This document shows positions 16,791 to 26,430 of a stretch of 64,000 nt of DNA, in pieces. The position numbers were made by a program, and so were the translations under genes. The stretch is taken from assembly GCA_964505975.1 (NCBI GenBank), contig CAZDLW010000004.1:20101-84100 (forward strand), given 5' to 3'. Under the pieces are notes generated by a model. That model saw nothing but the letters and a program-made list of their open reading frames with translations. It was not told where the DNA came from and ran no database searches. Source of the stretch: Gp6-AA40 sp964505975. Its GTDB lineage: Bacteria > Acidobacteriota > Vicinamibacteria > Vicinamibacterales > UBA2999. Position 1 is the stretch's first letter, and each line of letters starts with the position of its first letter.

Positions 16791-18407
16791 ATGACCCGCG
16801 CGACATACGCCCGCGGTCAAACGGCAGCTGTATTCGATCTCGATGGTGTCGTGACGTTCACCGCCCGCGTGCATTTCGCGGCCTGGAAGATGCTCTTCGA
16901 CCGGTATCTGCACGATCGTGCCGCGCAGGGGGAACCGGTCCGTCCGTTCGAGGCCGGCGACTATCATGACCTGGTCGATGGCCGCCCCCGCTATGAAGGC
17001 GTCCGCGTATTCCTCGCGTCGAGGGGCATCGAGTTGCCGTACGGAGATCCGGCGGACGCGCCAGGACATCTGACCGTGTGTGGACTGGGCAATCGCAAGA
17101 ACGAACTGTTCGACGCGCTGCTGCGGGATCAGGGCGTCGAGGTGGACGCGCACGCCGTACGCCTGATCGAGGACCTGCGTGCAGCCGGCGTCCGTGTCGG
17201 CATGGCGTCATCGAGCAGGAATGCCGCGAGAGTTCTCGCGCGCGCAAAGCTGTCAACGCTCTTCGACACGTCTGTTGACGGCGTGACGAGCGAGCAGGAG
17301 GGGCTTGCGGGCAAGCCGGCGCCGGACATCTTCCTGCGCTGTCTCGCACTGCTCGGCGGGGAACCTCGGGCCAGCGTCGTCGTGGAGGACGCCGCCGCAG
17401 GCGTGCAGGCCGGCCGGACCGGCGGATTCGGACTCGTCATTGGCGTGGACCGCGGTGGCAACTGGCGTCGACTCCGGGAGCACGGCGCCGACTGGATTGT
17501 CCGCAATCTTGCGGAACTGTCGGCCGATGGCATTCTCGAATATCTCGCCGCTCGCACACACGTACGTCCCAACGCGCTGTCGGCATCGGCCGAGCTGACG
17601 CGGAGGCTGGCGGGGAAGCGGCTCGCCCTCTTTCTCGACTACGACGGAACTCTCACCCCCATCGTGGACCGGCCGGATCTCGCGGTCCTGTCGGACGACA
17701 TGCGAGAGGCGCTGCGACATGTGGCGCGCGTCTGGCCTACGACTATCGTGAGCGGCCGCGGACGAGAGAACGTCGCGGCGCTCGTCGGCGTGGACACGCT
17801 CACGTATGCGGGAAGTCACGGCTTCGACGTCGCCGGGCCGGCAGAATCGAACCTGCGCCTGGAGGTCGATCCGGAAATCGTGCCGCTGCTGACCCACATG
17901 GCTGCAACACTGCGGACACGAACGGCTCAGATTCCCGGCGTGCTCATCGAGAACAAACGATTCTCGGTCGCCGTCCACTACCGGCTCACTCCGGAACATC
18001 ACATCGATGCCGTGGAGCGCATCGTCGACGAGACGCTGGCTGGTCATCCACAACTGCGGAAGGCCTTCGGAAAGAAGGTGTTCGAATTGCGTCCAGCGAG
18101 GGAATGGGACAAAGGGAAAGCCGTACTGTGGCTGCTGGAGCAGCTGCACCTGAACACCCCCGAGGTGCTTCCCGTTTTCATCGGGGACGACACGACGGAT
18201 GAAGACGGGTTCCATGCCCTCGAGGGTATCGGCATCGGCGTCGTGGTCCTGGAGATGCCGCGCGCGACCGCGGCCCACTACTCGCTGCAGAACGTCGCCG
18301 AGGTCGGGATGCTGCTCGAGCAGCTCACCCGTGTCGCCTCGTCCCGACGAGTGCAGACGCCTGGACACGCAACCGTTCCCGCCCGGAAAGAGGAGGGGCG
18401 ACTGTGA
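16791..18407 (+). CDS. Fusion of beta-phosphoglucomutase-like HAD and trehalose-6-phosphate phosphatase
   Basis: Two HAD hydrolase units in one 538-residue protein. Residues about 10-255 have the beta-phosphoglucomutase pattern: FDLDGVV (Asp 16 and 18), MASSSRNA, KPAPDIFL and VVEDAAAGVQAG. Residues about 270-520 are OtsB-like: FLDYDGTLTP (Asp 283 and 285), VSGRGREN, YAGSHGFD, and GDDTTDEDGF near 465. The first would interconvert beta-glucose-1-phosphate and glucose-6-phosphate; the second removes phosphate from trehalose-6-phosphate. The ATG at 16791 has GGAG upstream. The stop overlaps the start of the GH65 gene by 4 bp (GTGA), so the two are coupled. No trehalose-6-phosphate synthase is in the window. 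Confidence 0.88.
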   Translation: MTRATYARGQTAAVFDLDGVVTFTARVHFAAWKMLFDRYLHDRAAQGEPVRPFEAGDYHDLVDGRPRYEGVRVFLASRGIELPYGDPADAPGHLTVCGLGNRKNELFDALLRDQGVEVDAHAVRLIEDLRAAGVRVGMASSSRNAARVLARAKLSTLFDTSVDGVTSEQEGLAGKPAPDIFLRCLALLGGEPRASVVVEDAAAGVQAGRTGGFGLVIGVDRGGNWRRLREHGADWIVRNLAELSADGILEYLAARTHVRPNALSASAELTRRLAGKRLALFLDYDGTLTPIVDRPDLAVLSDDMREALRHVARVWPTTIVSGRGRENVAALVGVDTLTYAGSHGFDVAGPAESNLRLEVDPEIVPLLTHMAATLRTRTAQIPGVLIENKRFSVAVHYRLTPEHHIDAVERIVDETLAGHPQLRKAFGKKVFELRPAREWDKGKAVLWLLEQLHLNTPEVLPVFIGDDTTDEDGFHALEGIGIGVVVLEMPRATAAHYSLQNVAEVGMLLEQLTRVASSRRVQTPGHATVPARKEEGRL

Positions 18408-20899
18408 CGGATACGGTGGCAACACCTGCCGGGAATCCGTGGACTCTGAGTTACGAGGAATTCAGTCCCGAGGAGCAGGGATTGCGCGAAGCGCTCTGTG
18501 CGCTCGGCAACGGGCTGTTCGTGACCCGTGGCGCTGCAGAAGAGGCGACGGCCGACGGCGTCCACTATCCCGGAACCTATGTGGCCGGCGGCTACAACCA
18601 GCTCGCAAGTGAAGTGGCCGGCCGGACGGTCGTCAACGAGGACCTGGTGAACTGCCCGAACTGGCTGCCACTCTCCTTTCGACCGGACGATGGCGAGTGG
18701 ATGCAACCGGGTACGGTCGATCTCGAGTCGTGGCGGCAGGAGCTCCGCATGCGGGAAGGCCTGCTGGTTCGTCAGTTGGTCGTTCGCGATAGCGGCAATC
18801 GCCGAACCCGCGTGGAAAGCCGGCGCCTCGTCCACATGCAGCACCCGCACCTCGCCGCAATCGAATTTCGCATCACGCCAGAGAACTGGAGTGGCCCTAT
18901 TCGCATCCGCTCGGCAATCGACGGGTCGGTGAGGAATCTGGGCGTCGCGCGGTACAGGCAGTTGAGCAACAAGCACTTCGGGGTGCTCGAGACCGGACCG
19001 GTTGCACCGGAGGGTGTCTACCTCCTCGCACGAACGACCCAGTCGCGCTTCGAAGTTGCTCAGGCGGCGCGCACGCGACTCTTTCAGGACGACGACCGAA
19101 TCGAATCCGACCGCCTGCTGCTCCAGGACGATCCCGAGAGGATCGGCGAGGAACTGCGCGCGGACGTATCACCCGACCGGACGCTTCGCGTGGAGAAGGT
19201 GGTGTCGCTCTACACGTCCCGGAACCGGGCGATTACCGAGCCGGCGCTCGATGCCCGCCTGGCGCTCGGCCGCGCCCCGGACTTCGCCGCATTGTTGTCG
19301 ACTCACCAGCTCGCCTGGCAGGCACTCTGGAACAGATTCGACGTTGAGATCGATGGCGTGCATCCCGGCGGAGAGCCGTTCACGCGTGAGCAGCTGATCC
19401 TGCGCCTGCACGTGTTTCACCTGCTGCAGACGGTCTCGCCCCACTCCGTCGGACTGGACGTAGGCGTTCCAGCACGGGGACTGCACGGCGAAGCCTATCG
19501 CGGACACATCTTCTGGGACGAGCTCTTCATCCTGCCGTTCTTCGTCGATCGGATCCCCTCCATCACCCGCTCCCTCCTGCTGTACCGGTATTACCGCCTC
19601 GAAGCAGCGCGCGAACTGGCACAGCGCGCCGGACACGCCGGCGCGTCGTACCCCTGGCAGAGCAGCAGCGACGGGCGGGAAACGACGCAGGAAGTCCACC
19701 TCAATCCCCGCTCCGGACGGTGGGATCCGGACCACAGCCGTCTGCAGCGGCACGTCAATGCCGGCATTGTCTATAACGTCTGGCACTACTATCGCACGAC
19801 CGGCGACCGTACGTTCATGCTGGAGCACGGCGCGGAGGTCGTGCTCGAGATCGCACGATTCTGGTCGAGCCTCGCTGCGTTCAACGACGTGAGTGGACGC
19901 TTCGAGATCGCGGGTGTCATGGGCCCTGACGAGTACCACGAGAAGTATCCGGGCGCCGACCGCGGAGGCCTTCGGAACAACGCCTACACGAACGTGATGG
20001 CAGTGTGGTGTCTGCAAAGGGCACTCGAGGTGCTCGACCTGGTCGGAGGGGTGCGGCGCGCCGAGCTCCTGTCCATGCTGGCCATTGCGGACAGCGAGCT
20101 CGAACGCTGGCACATGATCACGCGGCGAATGCTCGTGCCCCACCACGACGACGGCATCATCAGTCAGTTCGAAGGGTACAAGAACCTCGAGGAGTTCGAC
20201 TGGGGGGGTTATCGCGCACAGTACGGGGGCATCGAACGGCTGGATCGCATCCTCAGGGCCGAGGGGGATTCACCCGATCGCTACCGGCTGTCGAAGCAGG
20301 CCGATGTGGACATGCTGTTCTTTCTCCTCCGCGTGGACGAGTTGCAGCGGATCTTCGAGCGCCTCGGGTACACACTCGACCCGGATCGCATTCGCCGGAA
20401 CGTCGAGTACTACAGCGCACGCACGTCGCACGGGTCCACGCTCAGCCGGGTCGTGTTCGCATCGACGATGCACCACGTCGATTGTGAGGCGGGATGCCGG
20501 TTGTTCCTGGAGGCGCTGCGGAGCGACGTGGACGACCTGCAGGGGGGAACGACGGCCGAAGGCATCCATCTCGGCGCCATGGCCGGGACCATCGGCATCG
20601 TGTTTCGACATTACGCCGGCCTGGACCTCGGTCACGATGGGTTCCGGTTCCATCCCGACATGCCCTTGGCGTTCCGGCGCCTCGCCTTCCGAGCGCAATG
20701 GCGCGGCCTCTGGATTGGCGTGGAGCTCTCGCGGGAACGCCTTCGCCTCGCTGCCGATCCAGACGGCGAGGCCCGGGTGCCGGTCCGGGTAGGCCACACA
20801 ACGTACCAACTGACGCCCGGCCAGTTGCTCGACATCCCACTCGAGGACGGCCGCGCGCCGAAGGCATCGGCGCACGCCGTCGACGATGCTCCGCACTGA
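18404..20899 (+). CDS. Glycoside hydrolase family 65 (trehalose/maltose/kojibiose phosphorylase-like)
   Basis: 831 residues with the full GH65 layout: N-terminal beta-sandwich (LSYEEFSPEEQGLREALCAL, NGLFVTRG), linker, (alpha/alpha)6 barrel with HIFWDELFILPFF, and GVMGPDEYHE, where Glu at about 510 is the general acid. A short C-terminal beta-domain ends the protein. GH65 phosphorylases split an alpha-linked disaccharide with phosphate, giving beta-glucose-1-phosphate, which fits the beta-phosphoglucomutase-like half encoded immediately upstream. The GTG start overlaps the previous stop. Whether the sugar is trehalose, maltose or kojibiose is not decided by sequence; the linked trehalose-phosphatase domain favours trehalose. 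Confidence 0.88.
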   Translation: MTDTVATPAGNPWTLSYEEFSPEEQGLREALCALGNGLFVTRGAAEEATADGVHYPGTYVAGGYNQLASEVAGRTVVNEDLVNCPNWLPLSFRPDDGEWMQPGTVDLESWRQELRMREGLLVRQLVVRDSGNRRTRVESRRLVHMQHPHLAAIEFRITPENWSGPIRIRSAIDGSVRNLGVARYRQLSNKHFGVLETGPVAPEGVYLLARTTQSRFEVAQAARTRLFQDDDRIESDRLLLQDDPERIGEELRADVSPDRTLRVEKVVSLYTSRNRAITEPALDARLALGRAPDFAALLSTHQLAWQALWNRFDVEIDGVHPGGEPFTREQLILRLHVFHLLQTVSPHSVGLDVGVPARGLHGEAYRGHIFWDELFILPFFVDRIPSITRSLLLYRYYRLEAARELAQRAGHAGASYPWQSSSDGRETTQEVHLNPRSGRWDPDHSRLQRHVNAGIVYNVWHYYRTTGDRTFMLEHGAEVVLEIARFWSSLAAFNDVSGRFEIAGVMGPDEYHEKYPGADRGGLRNNAYTNVMAVWCLQRALEVLDLVGGVRRAELLSMLAIADSELERWHMITRRMLVPHHDDGIISQFEGYKNLEEFDWGGYRAQYGGIERLDRILRAEGDSPDRYRLSKQADVDMLFFLLRVDELQRIFERLGYTLDPDRIRRNVEYYSARTSHGSTLSRVVFASTMHHVDCEAGCRLFLEALRSDVDDLQGGTTAEGIHLGAMAGTIGIVFRHYAGLDLGHDGFRFHPDMPLAFRRLAFRAQWRGLWIGVELSRERLRLAADPDGEARVPVRVGHTTYQLTPGQLLDIPLEDGRAPKASAHAVDDAPH

Positions 20900-20925
20900 G
20901 CCGGAGACTTCAGGGCCGCAGTCTC

Positions 20926-22191
20926 CTACACCACCGTTCCCGCAGGAATCACCGCGCCTTTCGGCACGACGATGATGCCGCCGCGGATGACGTAGCCGTC
21001 GCCGTCCACCTGGAGGACGTTAGTCTCGTTCACCAGTCGCACGCCGTCGCCGATGCGCGCGTTCTTGTCTACGATGGCCCGGTTGATCGTGACATCGCGT
21101 CCGATTCCAAGCTCGGGCTGACCACGGGTCGGCGGCGCGTCTTCGTAGAAGTCCGCGCCGAGCAGAACCGAGTGGCTGATCCGGGTGCCGGAGCGAACGT
21201 TCGTGCGGATACCAATGACCGAGTCGATGATCTCGCAGGTGTCGAGAAAGCAGCCGTCCGCCACGATGGAGTCGCGCACGTGACAATCCGTCAGCCGCGA
21301 CCCGGGCAGGTGCCGCAGGTGCGTATAGATGGGCAGCTGCGGGTCCCAGAATCGAAAGGCGGCAGTCGGGCGGCCGAGCATGACGTTGGCGTCGTAGAAG
21401 GACTCGATGGTGCCAACGTCCGCCCAGTATCCGCGGTACAGGTATGGCTTCACGCTGAACTTGTCCAGAGCGCCGGGAATCAGCTCGCGGCCGAAATCCA
21501 TTCCAGGTTCCCGGGCGAGCATGTCGAGCAGGACGCGCCGTGAGAACACGTACACCCCCATGGACGCCATGAACGGCTGCTCGTCCGTGTGCTCTGCGAA
21601 CGCTGCCCCAGCCGGGATGCTGCGCCCAATCTCCTGCAGCCGCGTGGCGGGCGGTTTCTCCTCGAATGCGACGATCCGGCCATCCCGGTCGAAGCGAAAG
21701 ATTCCCATCTGGGTTGCCGTGTCCGGGTCGACCGGTTGTGCAGCAATCGTGATGTCGGCGCGCATGGCCTTGTGCGCGTCGATCAGCGTCCGATAATCCA
21801 TGCGGTACAGGTGGTCGCCCGCGAGGATCAAGTAATAGTCGGCCTCGTGTGTCGAGAAATGCCGGACCGCCTGTCGGACGGCATCGGCCGTTCCCTGATA
21901 CCAGTGCGGGTTGTCCGGGGTCTGCTCCGCCGCGAGGATCTCGACGAAGCCGCCGGAGAACATGTCCAGCTGATACGTGCTCGAGATGTGGCGGTTGAGC
22001 GACGCCGAGTTGAACTGCGTCAGGACGTAGATTCGCCTGATGTCCGCGTGAAGGCATCCGCTCACGGGCACGTCGATGAGCCGGTACTTGCCGCCGATCG
22101 GCACGGCCGGTTTCGAGCGCGTGGCCGTGAGCGGAAACAGGCGCTGCCCCTGCCCGCCCCCCAGAACGATGGCAAGCGTGTCGGTGGTCAT
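20926..22191 (-). CDS. glgC: Glucose-1-phosphate adenylyltransferase
   Basis: 421 residues with all landmarks of ADP-glucose pyrophosphorylase: nucleotide loop GGGQGQRLFPLT (12-23), SKPAVPIGGKYRLIDV, GTADAVRQ, GDHLYRMDY, FEEKP, and YWADVGTIESFYDAN, then the left-handed beta-helix C-terminus. It makes ADP-glucose from ATP and glucose-1-phosphate for glycogen synthesis. It is convergent with the GH65 phosphorylase gene, 26 bp between stop codons, so both consumption and production of glucose-1-phosphate are encoded at one locus. The ATG at 22191 lacks a strong ribosome-binding site. Confidence 0.95.
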   Translation of the reverse strand: MTTDTLAIVLGGGQGQRLFPLTATRSKPAVPIGGKYRLIDVPVSGCLHADIRRIYVLTQFNSASLNRHISSTYQLDMFSGGFVEILAAEQTPDNPHWYQGTADAVRQAVRHFSTHEADYYLILAGDHLYRMDYRTLIDAHKAMRADITIAAQPVDPDTATQMGIFRFDRDGRIVAFEEKPPATRLQEIGRSIPAGAAFAEHTDEQPFMASMGVYVFSRRVLLDMLAREPGMDFGRELIPGALDKFSVKPYLYRGYWADVGTIESFYDANVMLGRPTAAFRFWDPQLPIYTHLRHLPGSRLTDCHVRDSIVADGCFLDTCEIIDSVIGIRTNVRSGTRISHSVLLGADFYEDAPPTRGQPELGIGRDVTINRAIVDKNARIGDGVRLVNETNVLQVDGDGYVIRGGIIVVPKGAVIPAGTVV

Positions 22192-22242
22192 CGTGGCGGC
22201 GCCGCCCGCGGCGGTGAACAGGGAGAGGCCTGAGGGAGCACG

Positions 22243-24753
22243 TCAGAAGAAGCGCGGCAGGCCGCCGAGCGACGCTCCAATCCTCGTGCGAAGCATGTTC
22301 AGCGTCTCGGGCGAGCCCTCGAACAAGCCTTCCGGATACCGGCTTTCGCTGATCATCCGCCGGTAGATCAGGTCGCTCTGGTAGAGATTCAGGCCCAATC
22401 CCGCCAGATACTGCAGCCGCAGATTCCGATCGGTGTTGATGACCGCATCGCTCAACCAGCCCTGCATGTCCTCCCGGCTGCCCGCGTACGTCGCGAACAG
22501 GTCCACGGCCGAGTAGATGCCGATTTCGCGCAGGGATTGCACGATGCGGGCGTTCTCCGGGGCGTCCAGTCGCGCCTGGACGGCATCGACGTTGATCGGC
22601 CGCGGTTCGAGTTGCCCGAACAGCACCAGATCGTATCCCTGGCCGTTCACGGTGTTGGCGAAGATCGCGCCCGAGGGGAATGCCTCGAGGAACGTGGCGA
22701 CTTCGCTCTTCACGGCGGCGTCGCTGCTCTCGTAGAGCTGCACGAACAGCGTGACGATGCCGCCGGGATTGAGACGGTCCCTGACGAGCTGGAAGAACTC
22801 ACGGGTATAGAGCGTCGCAGCGCCCTTGACCCAGGGGTCCAGCGGATCCGACGTAATGGCATCGAACTTCTCGCCCGTGGTCAGCAGATAGTGACGGGCA
22901 TCGTCCAGGTGCATGCGGACTTTCGGATTCGCGACCACGTCGAAGTTGTGATCCGAGAAGTACGTCGACACCACGCGTGGCACGAGCGGTTCGATTTCGG
23001 CGATGATCTGCTCCTCCACTCGTGGATCGATCGACACGGCGCCTGCCGTCACTCCGGCACCGAGCCCGATCACCATGACACGGCGAGGATTCTCGGGCAC
23101 CAGCGTCGTCATATGTCCCAGCATGCGCTGGAGACGCATGTCCTGCGGCTCGCTCGACGCCTGGACTTTACCGGCGTTGTGGTAGTTGAGGACACCGCTC
23201 GGTGTTCGTGTCACCGCCACCGAGGCCGTGACACCCTCACCCGAGTAGATCACCTCGTTCTGCCCGAGCCACGTCGCCGCATAACGCCCGTACGCCACCA
23301 GGATGCCCGGGAGGGGCGGCACCATCCGCGCCAGCAGACCGGCACTGAGGGCCACGACCAGGACCAGTACGAACACCGGCACTGGCGCTTTGCGATCTTC
23401 CCCCGGGGATGGCATCAGCATGAGCAGGCCGGAGAGCGCAGCCAGTCCGATGAGAAGCTGCTGGGCGAACTGGCTTCCCACCGTGCCGACAAGCAGCAAC
23501 CCCGTAACCAGCGCACCCACAATGGCGCCGACGGTGTTGGCCGCGTACACGTACCCGACCAGGCGTCCTGCATCCTGCCCTCGGGCTGCAACCGCCCCGA
23601 GCGCCAGTGGAAAGCTTGCCCCCCACAATATGGCGGCCGGCATCATCACCCACACGGCCCGCATGAGGTCCAGCTGGAAGTTGTAGGACGGGTCGGATGA
23701 GATAGAGGGGTTGATCGGCCAATACGGCAGCGAGGCCATGCTCGCGTACGCGGCCCACGCGAGCGTCACGCACAGCCCGAGTTGGCACCACCCGAGAGCA
23801 GCACGGGGGCTTTTCACCGTTCGGGCCGCGGCCGCGCCGAGACTGCTCCCGATGCCCAGGCCAACCAGGAAGACGGCGAGAATCAGCGAGAACGTATACG
23901 TGGTCGCACCAAACAGCAACGACAGCACACGTGTCCAGACAACCTGGGCACCCAGGGCCGTCAAGCCAGACAAGCCAATCGCCAGGTACACGAGCCGCGC
24001 GCCGGGTGCCGCCGTGACCGGCGCCGCCTCCTGAGCGGACGGCACCTGCTGGATGTACTCCGCCCGCGCCGCGATGGCCAGCGCGACAACGGCCACCAGG
24101 ACGTTCAGGCCGACCGCCACGTACGTGGCGGTTGGCATGTCGTACAGCCGCAGGAGATAGAACCCGGCGAGGAGGCTGCCCGCGACAGCACCGGCCAAAT
24201 TGCCTCCGTAGAAATACCCGAGCCACGAGACGCCTTGCGGTGTGGTCTGGACCCAGCGTGCAATGGCGGGGAGCGTGGCGCCCATCATCACCGTCGGGGG
24301 GAGCAGGCAGATACCGGCGACGACGGCGCGCATCATGAGACTGACCGGACCGGCACTGCCCGCCAGCGAGGTGTAGGCAGCCCCCATGAGCGGCACCAGG
24401 AAGAGGACGATCACCCCGCACAGGCCGATGCCGAGCTCCAGGAACGCGTAGACCTTCAGGGGATGATGCCGCGGCCGTACGTATACGGGCAGCAGCAGGC
24501 TGCCCAGACACATGCCTCCCATGAAGATGCCCAACAACACACCGAGGGAGACGGCCGACGACCCAATGGACAGCTGAAGGAGTTGAAACCAGACAACTTC
24601 ATAGATGAGAGCGGCGCAGCCGGATCCGACGAACAGCAGCAGGAGCGCCGGGAGCCAGCGATGCGCAGCTTCCACACTGGCCGCCGGGGCTCCGGAACCG
24701 GGGGGCATGGGGGACTCCGCGTCTGGAGGCGCAGTTTCTTCGAGATGTGTCAT
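22243..24753 (-). CDS. Membrane-fused spermidine-synthase-like protein
   Basis: 836 residues from the ATG at 24753 (a TTG 30 bases earlier is possible). The first about 500 residues contain around twelve hydrophobic helices of an MFS-like membrane unit; the rest is a soluble spermidine-synthase fold with the SAM loop VMVIGLGAGVTAGAVS and the segment FDAITSDPLDPWVKGA. Proteins of this build are widespread in Acidobacteriota and deltaproteobacteria and are annotated as fused MFS/spermidine synthase; real substrates are unproven. No polyamine genes are nearby. It reads toward glgC, 51 bp apart on the same strand, possibly cotranscribed. Confidence 0.82.
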   Translation of the reverse strand: MTHLEETAPPDAESPMPPGSGAPAASVEAAHRWLPALLLLFVGSGCAALIYEVVWFQLLQLSIGSSAVSLGVLLGIFMGGMCLGSLLLPVYVRPRHHPLKVYAFLELGIGLCGVIVLFLVPLMGAAYTSLAGSAGPVSLMMRAVVAGICLLPPTVMMGATLPAIARWVQTTPQGVSWLGYFYGGNLAGAVAGSLLAGFYLLRLYDMPTATYVAVGLNVLVAVVALAIAARAEYIQQVPSAQEAAPVTAAPGARLVYLAIGLSGLTALGAQVVWTRVLSLLFGATTYTFSLILAVFLVGLGIGSSLGAAAARTVKSPRAALGWCQLGLCVTLAWAAYASMASLPYWPINPSISSDPSYNFQLDLMRAVWVMMPAAILWGASFPLALGAVAARGQDAGRLVGYVYAANTVGAIVGALVTGLLLVGTVGSQFAQQLLIGLAALSGLLMLMPSPGEDRKAPVPVFVLVLVVALSAGLLARMVPPLPGILVAYGRYAATWLGQNEVIYSGEGVTASVAVTRTPSGVLNYHNAGKVQASSEPQDMRLQRMLGHMTTLVPENPRRVMVIGLGAGVTAGAVSIDPRVEEQIIAEIEPLVPRVVSTYFSDHNFDVVANPKVRMHLDDARHYLLTTGEKFDAITSDPLDPWVKGAATLYTREFFQLVRDRLNPGGIVTLFVQLYESSDAAVKSEVATFLEAFPSGAIFANTVNGQGYDLVLFGQLEPRPINVDAVQARLDAPENARIVQSLREIGIYSAVDLFATYAGSREDMQGWLSDAVINTDRNLRLQYLAGLGLNLYQSDLIYRRMISESRYPEGLFEGSPETLNMLRTRIGASLGGLPRFF

Positions 24754-24927
24754 GGTTTCCGGGAATACTACCAGACGAACCAAGCGTTTACCTCGGCCTT
24801 ACTCGCCCCATCGTGGACAGCCAGCCCACGTGGTTGAGGAAGTGCGTCTGGACATGCGCCCTTGGCTGGTTTCTCTCGACCGACTCATCCGGGGGGTACA
24901 GAGCGGCATGGGATAATTTCGACCAGG

Positions 24928-25344
24928 ATGGGACACGATCGCGCGCGACCGCTGGTGCTGATTGTCGAAGACGAGCGAGATCTGCGCGTGCTCTATGCGG
25001 AACACCTGTCGCTCTGTGGCTTCGAGGTCGTGCAGGCCGCCAACGGCGCCGAAGCCATTACGACGACGACGTCCCTGTCTCCCGACGTCGTACTGATGGA
25101 TCTCAGCCTGCCTGTCGTGGACGGTTGGGAAGCGACCCGGTTCCTCAAGAACGACGAGCGAACAGCCCACATTCCGGTGGTGGCCCTCACCGCCCATCAC
25201 GGAGCGGGCGAACTGCAAAAAGCCACTCACGCAGGCTGCGACTGGTTCGTGCCCAAGCCCTGCCCTCCGGACGCCCTGGTTGCCGAGATCCGGCGGGTAC
25301 TGAGCACTCTCCCGCCTCCCGCCGCCACTGAACCCCCGCTGTGA
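24928..25344 (+). CDS. Single-domain response regulator
   Basis: 138 residues from the ATG at 24928, comprising one receiver domain: acidic pair in LIVEDERDLR, phosphoacceptor Asp in VVLMDLSLP, Thr in VVALTA and Lys in FVPKP. There is no output domain, so it would pass phosphate to, or regulate, another protein. No histidine kinase is encoded in the window. It is followed after a 167-bp gap by an OmpR-type regulator on the same strand; the gap holds an operator-like repeat, so the two are probably separate transcripts. Confidence 0.9.
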   Translation: MGHDRARPLVLIVEDERDLRVLYAEHLSLCGFEVVQAANGAEAITTTTSLSPDVVLMDLSLPVVDGWEATRFLKNDERTAHIPVVALTAHHGAGELQKATHAGCDWFVPKPCPPDALVAEIRRVLSTLPPPAATEPPL

Positions 25345-25423
25345 CGCTGGGCCTGGGCGGCCCCCAACGCGAATTCCGGACGCCGAGAGTGTCGGCAGCG
25401 GCTCCGCTTCGCCAGATGTTGTG

Positions 25424-25462
25424 AAACGCAGATTTAACGGCTCTGTCACCAGCCGGAAACGC
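25424..25462 (+). promoter_or_regulatory. Putative Pho-box-like operator, four 11-bp-spaced repeats
   Basis: AAC trinucleotides lie at 25425-25427, 25436-25438 and 25458-25460, with CAC at 25447-25449: exactly 11 bp between successive units (GAAACG, TTAACG, GTCACC, GAAACG). PhoB/PhoP-type winged-helix regulators bind direct repeats with 11-bp period. The site ends about 50 bp before the GTG of the OmpR-type regulator. The same spacing recurs upstream of pstS (62937-62969), supporting a phosphate regulon with autoregulation. No binding data; inferred from sequence alone. Confidence 0.5.
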
Positions 25463-25511
25463 CGGTCGTCTACCGTTGAAGACAGGTGGTGACATCGTCA
25501 ACGGAGTCCCC

Positions 25512-26273
25512 GTGCAGAACACACTCGACCCAATCGCAAGAACGAGCAGCGAACCGGCCATGAACGCCGTGCGGGCATCCCGGACACGTGTGCTCGTCGT
25601 CGAAGACGAAGAAGATATCGCCGAACTGATCAAGCACACGCTCGAACAGACCGGCGGCATCGACGTCGACATTGCCGCAACCGGCGATGCCGCGCTCAAG
25701 GCCGTGGCCGATCAGCCCCCCGGCGTGATCATCCTGGACTTGAACCTGCCGGTCCTCAGCGGCCTCGAGGTATGCCGTATCCTGCGGGCCCGCCCGTCGA
25801 CCGCCCGGGTACCCATCATCATGCTGACCGCGCGCACGAGCGAAAGCGATCGCGTAACAGGGCTGGACGTTGGCGCGGACGACTACATCATCAAGCCGTT
25901 CAGCGTGCGCGAACTGGCCGCCCGCGTCCGGGCCGTGCTGCGGCGCGGACAGTCGGCCACCGCCGAAGGCGCCGCCGGACCAGTCGTCTACCGCGGAAAG
26001 CATCTGCTGGCCGACTTCGATGCCGTCTCGGTCTCCGTGGACGGCACGCCCGTTCGGCTGACGCGCAGAGAGTTCGAGCTGCTTCGACACCTGGTCGAGA
26101 ACCGCAATCGCGTGCTGTCGCGCGATCGCCTGCTCGAACGCGTGTGGGGCTACGACCGCCTGGTCGAGACGCGATCCGTTGACGTGCACGTGGGCCGCCT
26201 GCGCGGCAAGCTTGGAACAGCGGGCCGTCAGATCGAAACGGTCGTTGGGCTCGGCTATCGCTTCGTCGAATAA
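25512..26273 (+). CDS. OmpR/PhoB-type response regulator
   Basis: Receiver domain (LVVEDEEDIAELIKH, phosphoacceptor in VIILDLNLPVLSG, MLTARTSESDR, Lys in IIKPF) followed by a winged-helix DNA-binding domain (LTRREFELLRHLVENRNRVL, then VDVHVGRLRGKL and GLGYRF). The GTG at 25512 has GGAG with 5-base spacing and gives 253 residues; ATG 25560 would also keep the whole receiver domain. The domain pattern is close to PhoB/PhoP. A four-unit 11-bp repeat upstream, also found before pstS, suggests it is the phosphate regulator and controls itself. No sensor kinase gene follows within the window. Confidence 0.9.
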   Translation: MQNTLDPIARTSSEPAMNAVRASRTRVLVVEDEEDIAELIKHTLEQTGGIDVDIAATGDAALKAVADQPPGVIILDLNLPVLSGLEVCRILRARPSTARVPIIMLTARTSESDRVTGLDVGADDYIIKPFSVRELAARVRAVLRRGQSATAEGAAGPVVYRGKHLLADFDAVSVSVDGTPVRLTRREFELLRHLVENRNRVLSRDRLLERVWGYDRLVETRSVDVHVGRLRGKLGTAGRQIETVVGLGYRFVE

Positions 26274-26430
26274 GTCGCACACATCGTTCGTCACCGGTCT
26301 CACGAAGGAGGCGAGTGTCCTTCGCGGATGCAGACACTGCCGCGTTGCTTCCCGCATGACGAGCTCGCCTTCACGCCGGGCATACCGTCCTCCTCCTCAT
26401 CGCCCGGGTTGTCGAGCTGCAGTTCGAACG

